This document shows, in pieces, positions 35,001 through 44,259 of a DNA stretch of 64,000 nt. The position numbers were made by a program, and so were the translations under genes. Every line of letters starts with the position of its first letter. Within the stretch, counting starts at the first letter, position 1. The notes under the pieces were generated by a model. It worked only from the letters and a program-made list of their open reading frames with translations, searched no databases and was not told the DNA's origin. Source of the DNA: Saturnia japonica (lineage: Eukaryota > Arthropoda > Insecta > Lepidoptera > Saturniidae); NCBI GenBank assembly GCA_033032175.1, contig CM065321.1:12050501-12114500 (forward strand), in the 5' to 3' direction.

Positions 35001-38000
35001 TAAAAAAATAGTGGTCGTAACCGCAATTGCTATGCTCGAGGTACTGTGTTCGATTCCCGAACAAAGTGTTATTGGGTTTTCTATGAAGTTTGGCTTTGTG
35101 CCCGATTAATGGCAATAGACTCGCCCCTTATTACATGGGACCTAAAAATATACCCGGCGAACTGTGGTTGTACAAAAAGTACACCTCTCTGCCTACATCG
35201 GGGATGCAGACGTGATGGTATGTTATGATTTTTGGCGTTATCTTTAAAATTTACGCACTTGCTACTGTGGCGCCACCCTAATTTGACGCTTTACGACGGA
35301 AATTTTTCATACATATATGTGGTACTCCTGGTCTCTGTCCTCCATACTTAATAGTTTTAAAAACATTGATGATAATGCCTGCCTTTGAAATAAAACACAT
35401 GTGCAAACTTGAACATCAGCTTCAGGATTGCCCCAGATTTGATTTGAAAAGATTAGATCAGTTTATGCTCTGCGAAATCCTCCAGGTTTCTCCCTTCCCT
35501 TACACATACTGAACAAGGAATCAGCCATCAAATCTTTTGAAGATCTTGCAATGTACATTGTGGACAATGTTATACTATTTCCATTTCTTTATTTTCTCGA
35601 TGACAGTTCTAATTTGATAGTTGTAGTGTTGTGACCAAATAAGTAATGATATCGATCTGAATGAATATCGACATGAAATGAGTAGTGACGATTCATCAGA
35701 TTTTGATTAAAATAAATAAATATAAATTACCTGTCGTTATAATTATTTCGTTTCATTGTCGAGTACCTACCTATACCTACTTATTTTAGAACAGCTTCGA
35801 AAATTTTGAAGAAGTTAGCATTTTCAATCTAGAGTTAATACGGCTAACATCTTGTAATGAAATATAATATAAGTTAATAAATTTGTACAAAAGTATCCGG
35901 CAGTAGTGTAGTTTCTTACATTTTGTAAAAAAATATCGGGTCTGTTATCGTGTTACGTTTATAGATATAGCTCCATCCCTACGAGGGCGGCACTGAAAAT
36001 TTCGGGAATCAAGGAAGTGACACAATATTACTATTTAAAAATGTATTTATTGCTTTTCGAAGTATTCTCCGTGAAATTTGACACATTTTTCCATACGATG
36101 GAACCAATCATTGAAGCAACCATTCCATTCGGAAGTTGGGGTCTCCAAAATGGCCGTTTTGTAGGCGTCCACAGCTTCTTCAGGTGATGAAAATCTCTGT
36201 CCACGCAATTTATTCTTTATTTTAGGGAAAGTATAGAAATCATTAGGGCGTAGGTCGGGGCTGTACGGCATATGGTCTAATAATTCTATGTTTTCTTGCT
36301 CTAAAAACTTTTTTGTTCTGTGCGCGGTGTGAGAACTCGCATTGTCGTGATGGAGGATGATGCGGCGGTTGCCGTTCTCTTTACGGAGTTCAGAAACGAC
36401 CTGTGGCAAACAAATGCTAGCATATCATTCTGCATTAACCGTTCTTTGTCCCTCAAGAGGAATAGTCGTAACATGGCCGGTTTTGGAGACAAACGTGACC
36501 ACCATTTTTTTTGCAACACTCCGTGAACGAATAATTTTTGTTGGCTTTAACTCATTTTCGAACACCCAAACTCGTGACTGGTTTTTTGTTTCGGGTTCGT
36601 ACGCGTATATCCAGGATTCGTCACCTGATACGATGTTGTATACAGCATTTGAGGATCCTGCGTGGAATCTTTCGAGAGTTCTGACGCACCAAGTAACGCG
36701 AGCCGCTTTTTGCTCTTCACAGAGCGAATGCGGTATCCATCGGGAAAACAACTTTTTTACACCTAATTGTTCATGCAAGATTATTTGTATTTGACTCATG
36801 CCAATGTCTAAAGTTGCCTGAATTTCGCGGTATGTCACATATCGATCTTCCTCAATCACCTTACGCACAGCATCGACGTTTTCTTGGGTGACTGCAGTTT
36901 TTGGACGACCTTGACGAGGATCATCACTGACCTTGACACGTCCACGTTGAAATTCAGCAAATCAGCTATAAATTGTGGTTTTGGATGGGGCTTCATCACC
37001 AAATGCAGAAATCATCCGGTCAACACACTGTTTTTGTGTTAAACCACTTCGAAAGTCATAATAAATCATCGCTCTTGAATTTTCTCGAGTCAATTCCATT
37101 TTCTCAACGACTAAACAAGTTTCACTAAACCTTGTGACAGGACCGAGAATCTTTTTTTAAATAAATAAATTGTATTCGATTTTTAAAACCAAGGAGTTTT
37201 CAATTAAAAAGATTTTAATATGACAGGAACAGTGGAAATATTCCATTCCCGATACTTTTATTGCAGCCTATGTATCAGTTTCTCCGACTCTGGTATAACC
37301 TTGTACGTGTGTAATCGTCATATTTTTATAAAATAATGCATACATAATGTAAAAAAGATGCTCGTTCAAGTTTTCACAGGAGCTGTCGTCGAGAAAATAA
37401 AGAAATGGAAATGGTATAGGGCGTTAAATAGACTTGGAAATTACTTGTGACTATATACTTATAATCATCATAATATTTGTCTTTACGTGATATTATTACA
37501 TGAATCATGCAATGCTTAATGGGAAGAGAGCGTGCCACCTCTCTCTTCCTATATTTTATTTATCCAAAATGCAAAAAATATGAGATAATGCAAAAATAAA
37601 TATGATGATGATTAGCTATATCGTGATGAAACTATAGCATGGTGGTAGGGCCTTTTGTCAATCCCATCTGGCTAGCTACTACCCTCAATCTCTCAATAAT
37701 ACAAATCTGTCGCCAAACACCAATAGGTGTGTTGCTTCGGCAGCTAGGTCATTGGTGTAATATGGTCATTTTCTTCTTAATTAAGGACGACGTGTGTTTG
37801 TATACAACTATGATAATGTCACTTGGATATAAAGTTTTTGTAATCTTCAGAGTTCAAGCAACGATTTAACAATATGGGGACTCTTCAAGGAGTTTTTGGG
37901 GCATTATTTATTTATAAATCACTTAATTTGAGTACAATAACCAAACTAAATCACGCTAAATGATACCAATATTGCATAACATAAGGGCCAAGCAACGTAA

Positions 38001-41000
38001 GTTTATGAATTAAAATTAAAACCACGACGTGACAGATCAAGTTCCACCAAAAATTTCTTTATTTCATCTTCAAATATAATTTTTAACTATTGCGGTAAAC
38101 AAGTTTGATTATAAGCGGTTACATACTAGATTACGTTGCAATAAAAAAAAAAAAACAGAGTAAGGACTGCCGGCAGAAGTGAAAACACAAAACAATGAAA
38201 TAACTGTTCTTTTTTGAAATTTTAAGTCAGATAAGTCCTAATTATTTAAATTTCATAATTTATGAACTGCTATTACAGCATGTCGGTGAAGCGAAATCAC
38301 AAGATTTTACCCATCCAAACAGTCAAACACGCATATGATACAGTCGAGTATATAAAATGTATTAGTGCGTATATATGCGTATACATGTACACAGGCCGCT
38401 ATACTACGCGTCGCTAGTCTGGCGCAAGCGCAATACGCGACGAGCATGTCGAAGACATCGATAATGCGAACCCATAAGTTTTTTCCCTACGAAAAATCCT
38501 TCAATGCAGATAAAGAAGTTTACACTTCAAGAACTGTAATTAAAGAAAATATAAAACGTTTTTTTCTTTATTTAAACGTTTTTCCGTTTGAACCTTTGTT
38601 ACACGATTGAAATTCAGAACTGTCTATAGATGGTGCTAGATAATCGCTGGATTATAAGTATAAAATTGTTTTTCTGTCGGTTAGTACATATATTATTACG
38701 AACTCAGAACTTTGCCTTTCATTTGACATGCCACTCATAACGATAGCAAAAATACTAATAACGCACGGAGGTATATCTAAATACATATATACACAGTATA
38801 CATATAACTCATGGAAAGCGTTCGGTGACGATGACGCGGGTTCCATGATTTTTGTTCACCTAAAAAGTGCTCAACGCGCCTAAAGAAGTTTACACTTCAA
38901 AAATTCTCAAAAATCATTGTAGGCAGGAAGTTCCATAGAATTTCATCATTATTCTGTTTTAAAATCATAATTGATAGTCGAAATACATGTTTATAGGCTA
39001 TGTCGTTTTCAAAACGTAATAATTTACGTTCTAAGGATACGCTATGCAGCCTTTCTTGTGAGTAACATAGTATAATATTAATGATATGGTTTCAGCCGTC
39101 GTGTGTGTGTAGTTATGAGGAATCAACTGCTCAGGGTACCGAGGATGCAGATGACTATCGAAGCGAGTGCGAGAACTGCAAGTCAGCGAGCAGCTCCAGG
39201 TAAGAATACTCAATAATATTTATGTGACTTTAATTTATGTAATCTAAGTGACTTCAATAATAAATCAATGAAATTTAACAAAGTGTAATGCAAATAACAA
39301 TAATAAGTAGGAACATGACAAGGCTCTTTCTAAGACGATGCTCTCCTCTTATTGGCTATACCGCTTGTGTTTTGTTTTCTCACGTCGTTTCTGCGCATGT
39401 CCGGCTTCTTTCTTTATTACTATAGTGACTGCGCGCCCGTAGAGGTTGGCTAACAAAATTATGTCAACTAACCGATGATATTATATATATATATAGACGC
39501 ATCATACGCCAACATCATTGCAATAAAACCAGCGTAATGAAATTATACATACACACTATAAATAACACTTCCAGTTATATAGTCCGCAAAAAAAGACCGC
39601 AAACGTGACGCTGGAATACGTGACTAAGAAATGGTCAGGCAATTACCTGACTTTAATATTGCCAAAGTAGAGCGTGGGTAACGCATCTACACTAATAAAA
39701 ACATCTTAGCACCTAACTATATTTATAACTAACTTTGTCACTCATGTGACATTATACGATTGCTCGCGATATGGCATCGGCGCAAGCGCAGCGGTGCGGC
39801 GGATACGCTACTATAAAGCGCAGCGAGCGTAATGCTGCCAGGTAATTGCTCGCAAGATTATAATTCCACAGTCTTTACATACATATTATTATATTACGAA
39901 GTGGCATTGTTTCGCTAAGTGTGTTTTATCCTCTGTATCATGGTGAATATTCTAAAGAGTTATTTGACCTTATCCCATCATCTCCCATCCACTAAGAACC
40001 ATGAGTACTGATATACGCAGATACAGCTACACGGTGCCGCCCATCAGGAAACGAAAAAAAATTTAAATATAAAAATACTATGTTTGTTATTTGAAGTCGG
40101 CGTAGAGGGAACAACCAAAAGCGTTAGTACTGAAAGAGGGACATACAAAAAATTGGAAGAGCAAAAGAGAAAAGGCTGTGAATGTGAATAACAGCTTTTT
40201 AAGGCCTAAAAGCACCACAGTTATCACAAAGTCGAGGTTCAGAGTGTTTTGTTGTTTTTATTTTAAACGAGGATAAAGTAAATTAACGTTTTATCGTACA
40301 TGTGATATTGAACAGTGTATTGCGCGTGCGTTACAGTGGTAAATTTTTGAACTTGAATATAATGATAAAACTAATTTAAAATATAGAGTACAGTATAAAG
40401 GGAGGAGTATGTGAATCATGATTGTGTCGATTTGTTTTTTTTTTTCTATATTTCAAAACAAAGTGTGACGTTTGTAACAGATGGGTGCTGGAGGAGGGTT
40501 GGGAGGGCGAAGACGATGAGGGCACGCAGACGCTGCAGCGCCGCGCCCCTCCCTCTGTACAACCCGCCCCCGCTACTGCTACCCTGCCCCAACCAGTCAC
40601 TAAGCAGAGGTGAGTACTTGTTCTGTTTATATTGTTTTGTAAATACTACACACACACACACACACACATGCACGCGTGCACTCGCAGCACACATACACAT
40701 ACACAAGCGCTCACACATCTCTAATCTATGCGCGATATTAATCGACGAAATCGAAACATCTATGTTGAGCTTGAGAACATGGTTACATCGATGTTATGAA
40801 AAAAAAAAAACATCAAAAGTCGATGTTTCCATATTTATGTATTGTGTATGGTGTTTGAGGATCCGTACATTAGCAAAATATTAACAGAAACATAAGGTTT
40901 CTTAATAAAAAAGGTTGTCAACCTAACAATTAGTAGGCGAAAACTAAAAAAGGTCGCCAACGCTATACGTTGTATCCAAAAAAAGATAGCCCACATATGT

Positions 41001-41370
41001 AACGCCATAACATCGATGTTTACTTATCGATATCAACTTCCATGTTTTTCTAATATCGCTCCTCTCTTCTAAACAAACAAACAAAGGTAAAATTTGTTTG
41101 AATATCAATTTTTTTTCGGTAAAATGTGATTTAATAAACGGTTTTGTTCTAAACGAAACAAAATAATATAGAATCATAAAAATACACTGTCAATATTTTT
41201 CACTAGCACTGAAATACCAAAGCAATAATTATCTACAATTTCCAGTTTAATTAATGTTCATAATTTTGTAACTTGTGTGGTGCAGCCGTACGGCCATGGG
41301 CCCGCCGTCCAACTGGGAGAACTGGTTCAACACAATACCGGACTCGGACACCGAATCCGAGGAGGAATAA
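22916..41370 (+). CDS. VWC-domain single-pass membrane protein, DGCR2/IDD-like (5' exon missing)
   Basis: Eleven exons can be joined without breaking phase: 22916-23067, 29058-29278, 29599-29745, 30128-30251, 30504-30609, 31584-31737, 32751-33011, 34712-34895, 39096-39199, 40481-40609 and 41286-41370. They encode about 555 residues. Exons 1-2 make a complete von Willebrand C domain with ten Cys, including CTLCIC and CCEFIC. Next come a membrane helix (VGGVASVMLLTVALVVY) and a basic stop-transfer stretch (RVRRQKRRR). The long cytosolic tail has an APPPYDEV motif (PPxY, a WW-domain docking site), His/Ser-rich and acidic parts, and ends DSDTESEEE. VWC, then a membrane helix, then a PPxY-bearing tail fits DGCR2/IDD, but the LDL-A and C-type lectin parts of vertebrate DGCR2 are not seen. 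The signal-peptide exon lies upstream and was not found. Confidence 0.8.
23100..23330 (+). repeat. SINE family S2
   Basis: GCATGGTGGTAGGGTATTC, a TTCTGGCAGCTG-like block and CACTTAACATCAGATGGGATT, then a poly-A run at about 23308. Related pieces lie at about 33945-34040, 37635-37745 and 48200-48370. It lies inside intron 1 of the VWC gene. Confidence 0.6.
23331..25401. other. intron sequence, mostly unclassified
   Basis: No exon was recognised. At 25166-25260, GTCCACGGCTGCGCTTGCAT and ACTACAGAATGCC look like a minus-strand Helitron 3' end, similar to the one at 63943-64000. Confidence 0.4.
25402..25812 (+). repeat. 207-bp tandem duplication
   Basis: Unit 1 is 25402-25608 and unit 2 25609-25812. 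Both start TCAAAGCCGTCAAAGGTAAT and run to ATGTAGCGAAATACTTGAAGG; they differ at scattered positions. No coding content. Confidence 0.88.
26040..26200 (-). repeat. interspersed repeat, pair with 3415-3610
   Basis: Reverse-complement match, including GTCCAGTAGTTTTTGCGAG and a TAAATGTACCTTCAGACT-like block. Confidence 0.55.
26430..26540 (-). repeat. SINE S1 copy
   Basis: The T-run at 26437-26450 is followed by TTGTTAGCCTTAGGGGGC and TTTTTACAGCTTCACCGGAC, the reverse complement of the S1 3' part. Confidence 0.65.
26815..28990 (-). mobile_element. Helitron remnant, probably interrupted by a hAT element
   Basis: At 28858-28990 the reverse complement gives a Helitron 5' end: TACTAATATTATAAAGTTG, CTAATCTCAGGAACTACTGG and TTAGATAGCCCATTTATCG. 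At 26815-26900, GGGCTACACAGAATGCC and CGATCGGGCATACGCG resemble the 3' side of other minus-strand Helitron copies. The hAT coding remnant lies between. Confidence 0.5.
26938..28600 (+). pseudogene. hAT-superfamily transposase remnant
   Basis: Pieces in order: VMKEFNIERHYSTKATRH (post-BED region), DIKTTLTDRMAGFESFSIAL with DESTDLSDTAQLAIFIRGVD, GVCTDGAPFMVG, and LHCIIHQQNLCSKS. The C-terminal part has NFPQLRKFASRLICAFGSTY and CEQFFSLMKVNKSTHRTRL, the hAT dimerisation region. This layout matches hAT proteins related to GTF2IRD2-type and ZMYM-type domesticated proteins. At least six in-frame stops break the frame. It sits in intron 1 of the VWC gene, on the same strand. TIRs were not determined. 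Confidence 0.87.
29058..29278 (+). CDS. VWC gene exon: end of VWC, membrane helix, basic anchor
   Basis: The acceptor is TTCTCAG|GAC and the donor TTGG|GTAAGT. DCRSFRVGNTCCEFIC completes the VWC domain (Cys 7-10). The membrane helix lies about 30 residues later and is followed by RVRRQKRRRPP. Intron 1 before it is about 6.0 kb and holds SINEs, a hAT element and Helitron pieces. Confidence 0.9.
29396..29470 (+). repeat. SINE S1 3' fragment
   Basis: GTGGCTCTGTTTTTGG, GGGCCCCTCAGGCTAACAG-like sequence and an A-run (about 29452). It lies between two VWC gene exons. Confidence 0.6.
29599..29745 (+). CDS. VWC gene exon with PPPY motif
   Basis: The acceptor is TTTGTCAG|G and the donor TTAAG|GTACAA, phase 2 at both ends. 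It encodes YISGSMGYMGGTCETALSAW, then PRGEAPPPYDEVVAQ. The PPPY site suggests binding of NEDD4-type WW domains; this is inference from the motif. Confidence 0.87.
29847..30035 (+). repeat. interspersed repeat R2 copy
   Basis: Matches 18586-18806 in reverse orientation (GTTTCCATACAAG ... AACGTATGGGGAGC). Intronic. Confidence 0.5.
30128..30251 (+). CDS. VWC gene exon
   Basis: The acceptor is ATAAACAG|A and the donor CAACAG|GTACCG. It reads MTAETTFHRTYPATTESVSR and onward to NIPRPVQQ: polar cytosolic tail, no domain. It enters in phase 2 and leaves in phase 0. Confidence 0.8.
30504..30609 (+). CDS. VWC gene exon
   Basis: The acceptor is TTTACAG|TTA and the donor AATG|GTATAA. It reads LMNSQNCYNAPLLQPVHQPE and onward to PHHPLTAN. 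It enters in phase 0 and leaves in phase 1, matching the next exon. Confidence 0.78.
30755..30890 (+). repeat. interspersed repeat R3 copy
   Basis: Same order of blocks as 20350-20465 (TTGTCACGCTCTATAGCC, AAACGGCTTGATCG, GGTGACATAGGCTAT). Confidence 0.6.
31584..31737 (+). CDS. VWC gene exon
   Basis: The acceptor is TTATTACAG|TG and the donor TCGCT|GTAAGC. It reads VGFPSAIRLTGSLGAISNRG and ends FYSTPGNPHAS. It enters in phase 1 and leaves in phase 2. It is GC-richer than the introns around it. Confidence 0.8.
32150..32545. repeat. composite repeat, pair with 2665-3000, with an S1 SINE inside
   Basis: GGAGGATCCTCCGACCA occurs at about 32172 and GAAGGATCCTCCGACCAG at about 32358. Between them (32238-32330) lies a minus-strand S1 SINE (TGTTAGCCTTAGGGGCC; TTTTACAGCTTCACCGAAC). 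The duplicated BamHI-like block suggests the SINE-bearing segment inserted into, or was duplicated with, the repeat. It ends about 200 bp before the exon at 32751. Confidence 0.6.
32751..33011 (+). CDS. VWC gene exon (largest)
   Basis: The acceptor is ATGTTGTCAG|A and the donor GACAA|GTCAGT. It encodes 87 residues, including DTTLLDSSLGGALGGFSR and DTGRSMPRNLNLASAPD. Codon third positions are strongly GC, typical of a conserved lepidopteran coding exon. Phase 2 at both ends. Confidence 0.85.
33632..33816. mobile_element. 185-bp inverted-repeat element (MITE or hairpin)
   Basis: The left arm starts GTTTGTATGTGTGCATAGG and continues TGAAATGATATA. The right arm is its reverse complement with one mismatch over 31 bases. 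The spacer is about 120 bp and GC-richer. It lies in an intron of the VWC gene. Confidence 0.8.
34060..34304 (-). mobile_element. MITE M1 (copy 2)
   Basis: Ends are CATGGGTAACTCAGC and GAGTGTTACCCATG. In reverse complement it aligns along its length with 14808-15071. Intronic in the VWC gene. Confidence 0.82.
34712..34895 (+). CDS. VWC gene exon
   Basis: The acceptor is TGAATACAG|A and the donor GACAAG|GTGAGT. It reads GRPRAHSDDHNVSGESK, then LVTGANPLGGAPDTTLP and PLTVDK. It enters in phase 2 and leaves in phase 0. The sequence just 5' carries a repeat tail (about 34512-34570). Confidence 0.83.
34955..35235 (+). repeat. tRNA-related SINE with duplicated head
   Basis: GTAGTCGTAAGCGCGACCGC and GAGGTCCTGTGTTCGAA (about 34960-35000) are followed by a second head, GTGGTCGTAACCGCAATTGC and GTGTTCGATTCCCG. 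Then comes the body: GTTATTGGGTTTTCTA, TGGCAATAGACTCGCCCC, CACCTCTCTGCCTACATCGG and GATGCAGACGTGATGG. Box B (GTTCGATTCC) is intact in the second head. Confidence 0.75.
35236..35979. other. intron sequence, no element recognised
   Basis: AT-rich; no ORF or repeat termini were seen. Confidence 0.35.
35980..37272 (-). mobile_element. mariner element (decayed)
   Basis: The left end, TACGAGGGCGGCACTGAAAA (35980), looks like a mariner TIR preceded by a TA dinucleotide. The right end (about 37240-37272, ATTCCCGATACTTTTATTGC) is a diverged reverse complement of it. The size of about 1.29 kb is normal for mariner. It lies in the 4.2-kb intron of the VWC gene, antisense to it. Confidence 0.85.
36047..37099 (-). 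pseudogene. mariner transposase pseudogene
   Basis: The start MELTRENSRAMIYYDFRSGL is at 37099. The helix-turn-helix half contains QKQCVDRMISAFGDEAPSK and a TGA in TIYS*FAEFQ, where Trp is usual (about 36963). The catalytic domain has VSGDESWIYAYEPETKNQS, then a frame change at 36410-36425, IILHHDNASSHTAHR and MPYSPDLRPNDF. The D,D34D residues are present. About 350 codons, as expected for the family. One stop and one frameshift inactivate it. Confidence 0.92.
37635..37745 (+). repeat. SINE S2 fragment
   Basis: Shares GCATGGTGGTAGGG and TGGCTAGCTACTACCCTC-like blocks with 23100-23330. Confidence 0.5.
37875..38060 (+). repeat. R1 repeat fragment (truncated)
   Basis: It keeps GGAGTTTTTGGGGCA, CCAAACTAAATCACGC and GTGACAGATCAAGTTCCACC-like parts of R1; the core is lost. 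Confidence 0.45.
38061..39095. other. intron sequence with minor repeats
   Basis: TAAAGAAGTTTACACTTCAA occurs twice (about 38512 and 38883), marking a short local repeat. Nothing coding was recognised. Confidence 0.4.
39096..39199 (+). CDS. VWC gene exon
   Basis: The acceptor is ATGGTTTCAG|CCG and the donor TCCAG|GTAAGA. It reads PSCVCSYEESTAQGTEDADD, then YRSECENCKSASSS, a Cys-containing acidic stretch. The preceding intron (about 4.2 kb) holds a SINE and the mariner element. Confidence 0.83.
40481..40609 (+). CDS. VWC gene exon
   Basis: The acceptor is TTTGTAACAG|A and the donor AGCAGAG|GTGAGT, phase 2 at both ends. It reads WVLEEGWEGEDDEGTQTLQR, then RAPPSVQPAPATATLPQPV: acidic then proline/alanine-rich. 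Confidence 0.83.
40649..40692. repeat. CA microsatellite
   Basis: An uninterrupted CACACA run (about 20 bp) followed by CATGCACGCG and more CA-rich sequence, just after the exon ending at 40609. Confidence 0.85.
41286..41370 (+). CDS. VWC gene terminal exon
   Basis: The acceptor is TGTGGTGCAG|C. It reads RTAMGPPSNWENWFNTIPDS, then DTESEEE and TAA at 41368-41370. The 3' UTR follows; I could not identify one polyadenylation site with confidence. Confidence 0.85.
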
Positions 41371-42497
41371 CGCGTACTCGCTCATGACATTTACGAATGC
41401 ACGAGAGTGAAAGAGACGACAACTTCATGACAAAAATATAACACTTTCAAACCTGTGTATACGTGTTGTCGAAATCTCTGTTAATTGTTGATTGAAAGCG
41501 TGGCACTTTTAATAGACAATATTATTTACTTCTTAACCGACTGTTAATCCAGGGCCGGATTTAGGGGTGGGCAACAGAGGCTTCAGCTCTGGACCCAAAA
41601 ATATGAGTTTTTTTGTAACTAAATTTCATATTCACCAAGAACTTTTTAAACATCTTAAAGCTAATTCAAAGCTATTTGGGGCCCTGTGTTAATCGTATTT
41701 AATTATTTGCCAAAACGCTTTATGTTACAAGTGATATAAAAGATAAGTGACTGAGGAAAATACTCTTGTTATGTTATTTTAAAGTGAAATTCATAAGGAC
41801 CGAGGCAAAACCGAAGGTTATCATTATGGTATAAAAATATTAATTTAATACCCATTGTTATATATAACACGCTATAATTATGTACATTCTGTAAACACAG
41901 GAAAAGTGAATGTACCATTTACCGGTTTTTATGAATTTAAAAATTGACTCATGATTTATATATTTATCTTATTTTACAAATGTTTCACCTTTTGATATTT
42001 TATTTCGTATATTTTTTGTTATACGTGTTAGTTTAGTGTTAAGTATACTAATATAAATTCAGATATGATTTGAGATAAAGATGTTGAACTTTGTAAAAAA
42101 AATTGTACGCGTTAGCTCCGACGCTCGATTGGAGTTTGCTCTTTAGGAACGATCGTCTTGGAATATATTCAACAAGTAAAACAAAATGAATAATTATTTA
42201 TTTGTTATACATGTAAAGTTGAGTATATTCATTATGTATTTACACGCGTTCAATACCTATGAGGTGCGTGAATATGTTGGGCGGAGGGGTAATATAACGA
42301 CTTCACTTTTTGTTTACACCTGATTTTGCTCCCCACCTAAACTCTGGTTTTAATTAGCTGGACTAGAATGACAGCAGGGATGAAACTGTTTTCTTTTTTT
42401 ATGTCGCAAGCGTGGGTGCGTAGTGTTGTAGTATAGCTACTTCTAAATGATTCATCGAACCGTTGTGACATGACTCCACGATTTTGGTTTATTCATA
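41371..42497 (+). other. probable 3' UTR of the VWC gene and flank
   Basis: AT-rich sequence after the stop codon. No second gene was seen, and no single polyadenylation site is supported. Confidence 0.45.
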
Positions 42498-43258
42498 TCT
42501 ATACTAATATTATAAAGCTGAAGAGTTTATTTGTTTGGTTGAACGCGCTAATCTCAGGAACTACTGGTTCGAATAGAAAAATTATTTTAGTGTTGGATAG
42601 CCCATTTATCTAGGCAGGTTATAGGCTATATAACATCACGCAATGACTAATAGGAGCGGAGCATCAATGAAAAATGTTGCAAAACGGGGAAAATTTGTTT
42701 CTTTTGTGAGCTTACATTGCTAGGCGTTGCGTAAATGGTTAAAGTTACGCAACAATCATGTGATGGAATTATTTCTCTTAAAAAGTTTGAAAGCAAGTCC
42801 ACGATATGTCTATCTTTTAAGGTTGACTGAATATAACCTTTTTTATGGTAATAAAAGTTCTAAGATAATGCATTATTTGCGAAAGTGTTTTTATAAACAT
42901 GGTATTAATCCTTATCGAAATAGATATGTAATTCATCCTAAGTATATAATTTTGAACAAAATTGCCCTTTACATCAATTGATTTCAATGAATATCTTAGG
43001 AGATATAACAGGTTTAAAATAACTTCGCAGCAAAATGATAATCAAGTACCGCGCGCGCATTTTTATTAGGCGGAATGATGTGGCAGGCGGGCGGTCATGT
43101 GGGGAGGGAGGGTGAATGGTGCTCAAATGGTTCGTAGATAAAACAAAGACAGATTCAGCTCTTTTAGAATTGTGTTATAAGTGCCTACAACCCACTCTCT
43201 AATCCTCTCTTTCTCTCTCTCTTATGTGACGCAGACGAAGTTGCCCGAGTCAGTTAGT
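42498..43258 (+). mobile_element. non-autonomous Helitron (copy 2, longer)
   Basis: It starts TCTATACTAATATTATAAAG after an A and ends GTTGCCCGAGTCAGTTAGT. It aligns along its length with 7246-7920. It has an extra segment near 43040-43140 (ACCGCGCGCGCATTTTTATT ... GGGGAGGGAGGGTGAATGG) that copy 1 lacks. The open frame at 42727-42981 is a by-product. Confidence 0.85.
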
Positions 43259-44100
43259 GTTTAATAAATATAAACGTAATATATTAAATATAACAATAAA
43301 CAAAATATATAAACGTTCTTGAAGAAAATAAGAAAGCATAAATAAAATAAATGCGATCGATAGAATGAGTTAGACATAAGTGAGTGGAAATCACATGAGT
43401 AGTAATAATACTCGATCACTCAGGATACAATACTATTATTACGTTACGATAAGGTGGCAACCCACCAAATGTCACTTTAGTCGAACTAATTAAATATCAG
43501 AGTTTAATTTAAGTATAAATGAGAAATGTAAACTGCAAAAAAATAAGATTACAATTTATTTTATATGAATCAGGAAGTAATATTTATAACTATTATATTT
43601 CATCATCACTGAGTCATAGGCACGTTTTTGGTGATATTTTAAAGATAATCCTAGAAGATATCGTATAATTTGGCGCCGTCAATCGGTACTGAATCCGATC
43701 AGATTTGATCAAATGATTAGATATAAAATATTTATTTATAGCTTTAAGACGCGATTATGATAGCACCCGGATTCATATTTTATATCTTCATAATAATTAT
43801 CACCAAATGAAATGAATTTTTTGAACGAATTTTGTTTGAATGTCATTATTTTTAGCATTTTGCAAAACGATTTATTTTGTTCGGGCTCGCTGTTTATGAT
43901 TTTTTTTATGTAATACAAAAAACTTTGTTATTCATTGTGTGCCCAAAATTTTTTTTTGTGTTTCGTGTTATTTTTACACTTTATTATTTCTGATCGTACT
44001 CTGAGAGCGTACGTGGACGCGTCAACTAAGCATTATAGAAGGTCGCTAATCCACGAGCGGGGAGGTTCAAGAATATGAGAGAAATTACTTTGAAACTGGA
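43259..44100. other. intergenic AT-rich sequence
   Basis: No feature was recognised; GAATCCGATCAGATTTG at about 43690 is unremarkable. Confidence 0.35.
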
Positions 44101-44168
44101 TAAGTATAAAAGCAGCTGCAACGCTTATTCTACGATCACCTTTATTTGTGTTCTTCTGGATCTTCAGG

Positions 44169-44259
44169 CTAGCAGCGCTTTATCTCGGCCAATTCTTTAG
44201 GTTTGCGTCTTTGATAGCAGTGGACCAGCTCGATGTCGTGCAGCGTGCACAACTCCAAA
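44169..44259 (-). CDS. terminal exon of a minus-strand gene (possible small secreted protein)
   Basis: The acceptor is TTATATTTTCAG|T; the exon then reads LELCTLHDIELVHCYQR, RKPKELAEIKRC and TAG at 44171-44169. It begins with one base that completes a codon, so the previous exon must end in phase 2. The exon at 52274-52177 does so on the same strand. Third positions are GC-rich, which supports real coding. The protein family is not recognised. Confidence 0.55.

Noticed and set aside
36301..36794. plus-strand ORFs over the mariner
   Set aside because: Antisense shadows of the transposase coding strand.
40411..40884. 157-codon ORF overlapping a host exon
   Set aside because: It is another frame of the VWC gene exon 40481-40609 plus a CA microsatellite; the spliced frame is better supported.
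42727..42981. 84-codon ORF on the plus strand
   Set aside because: It lies entirely inside the non-coding Helitron 42498-43258 and is not open in the matching part of copy 1 (7246-7920).
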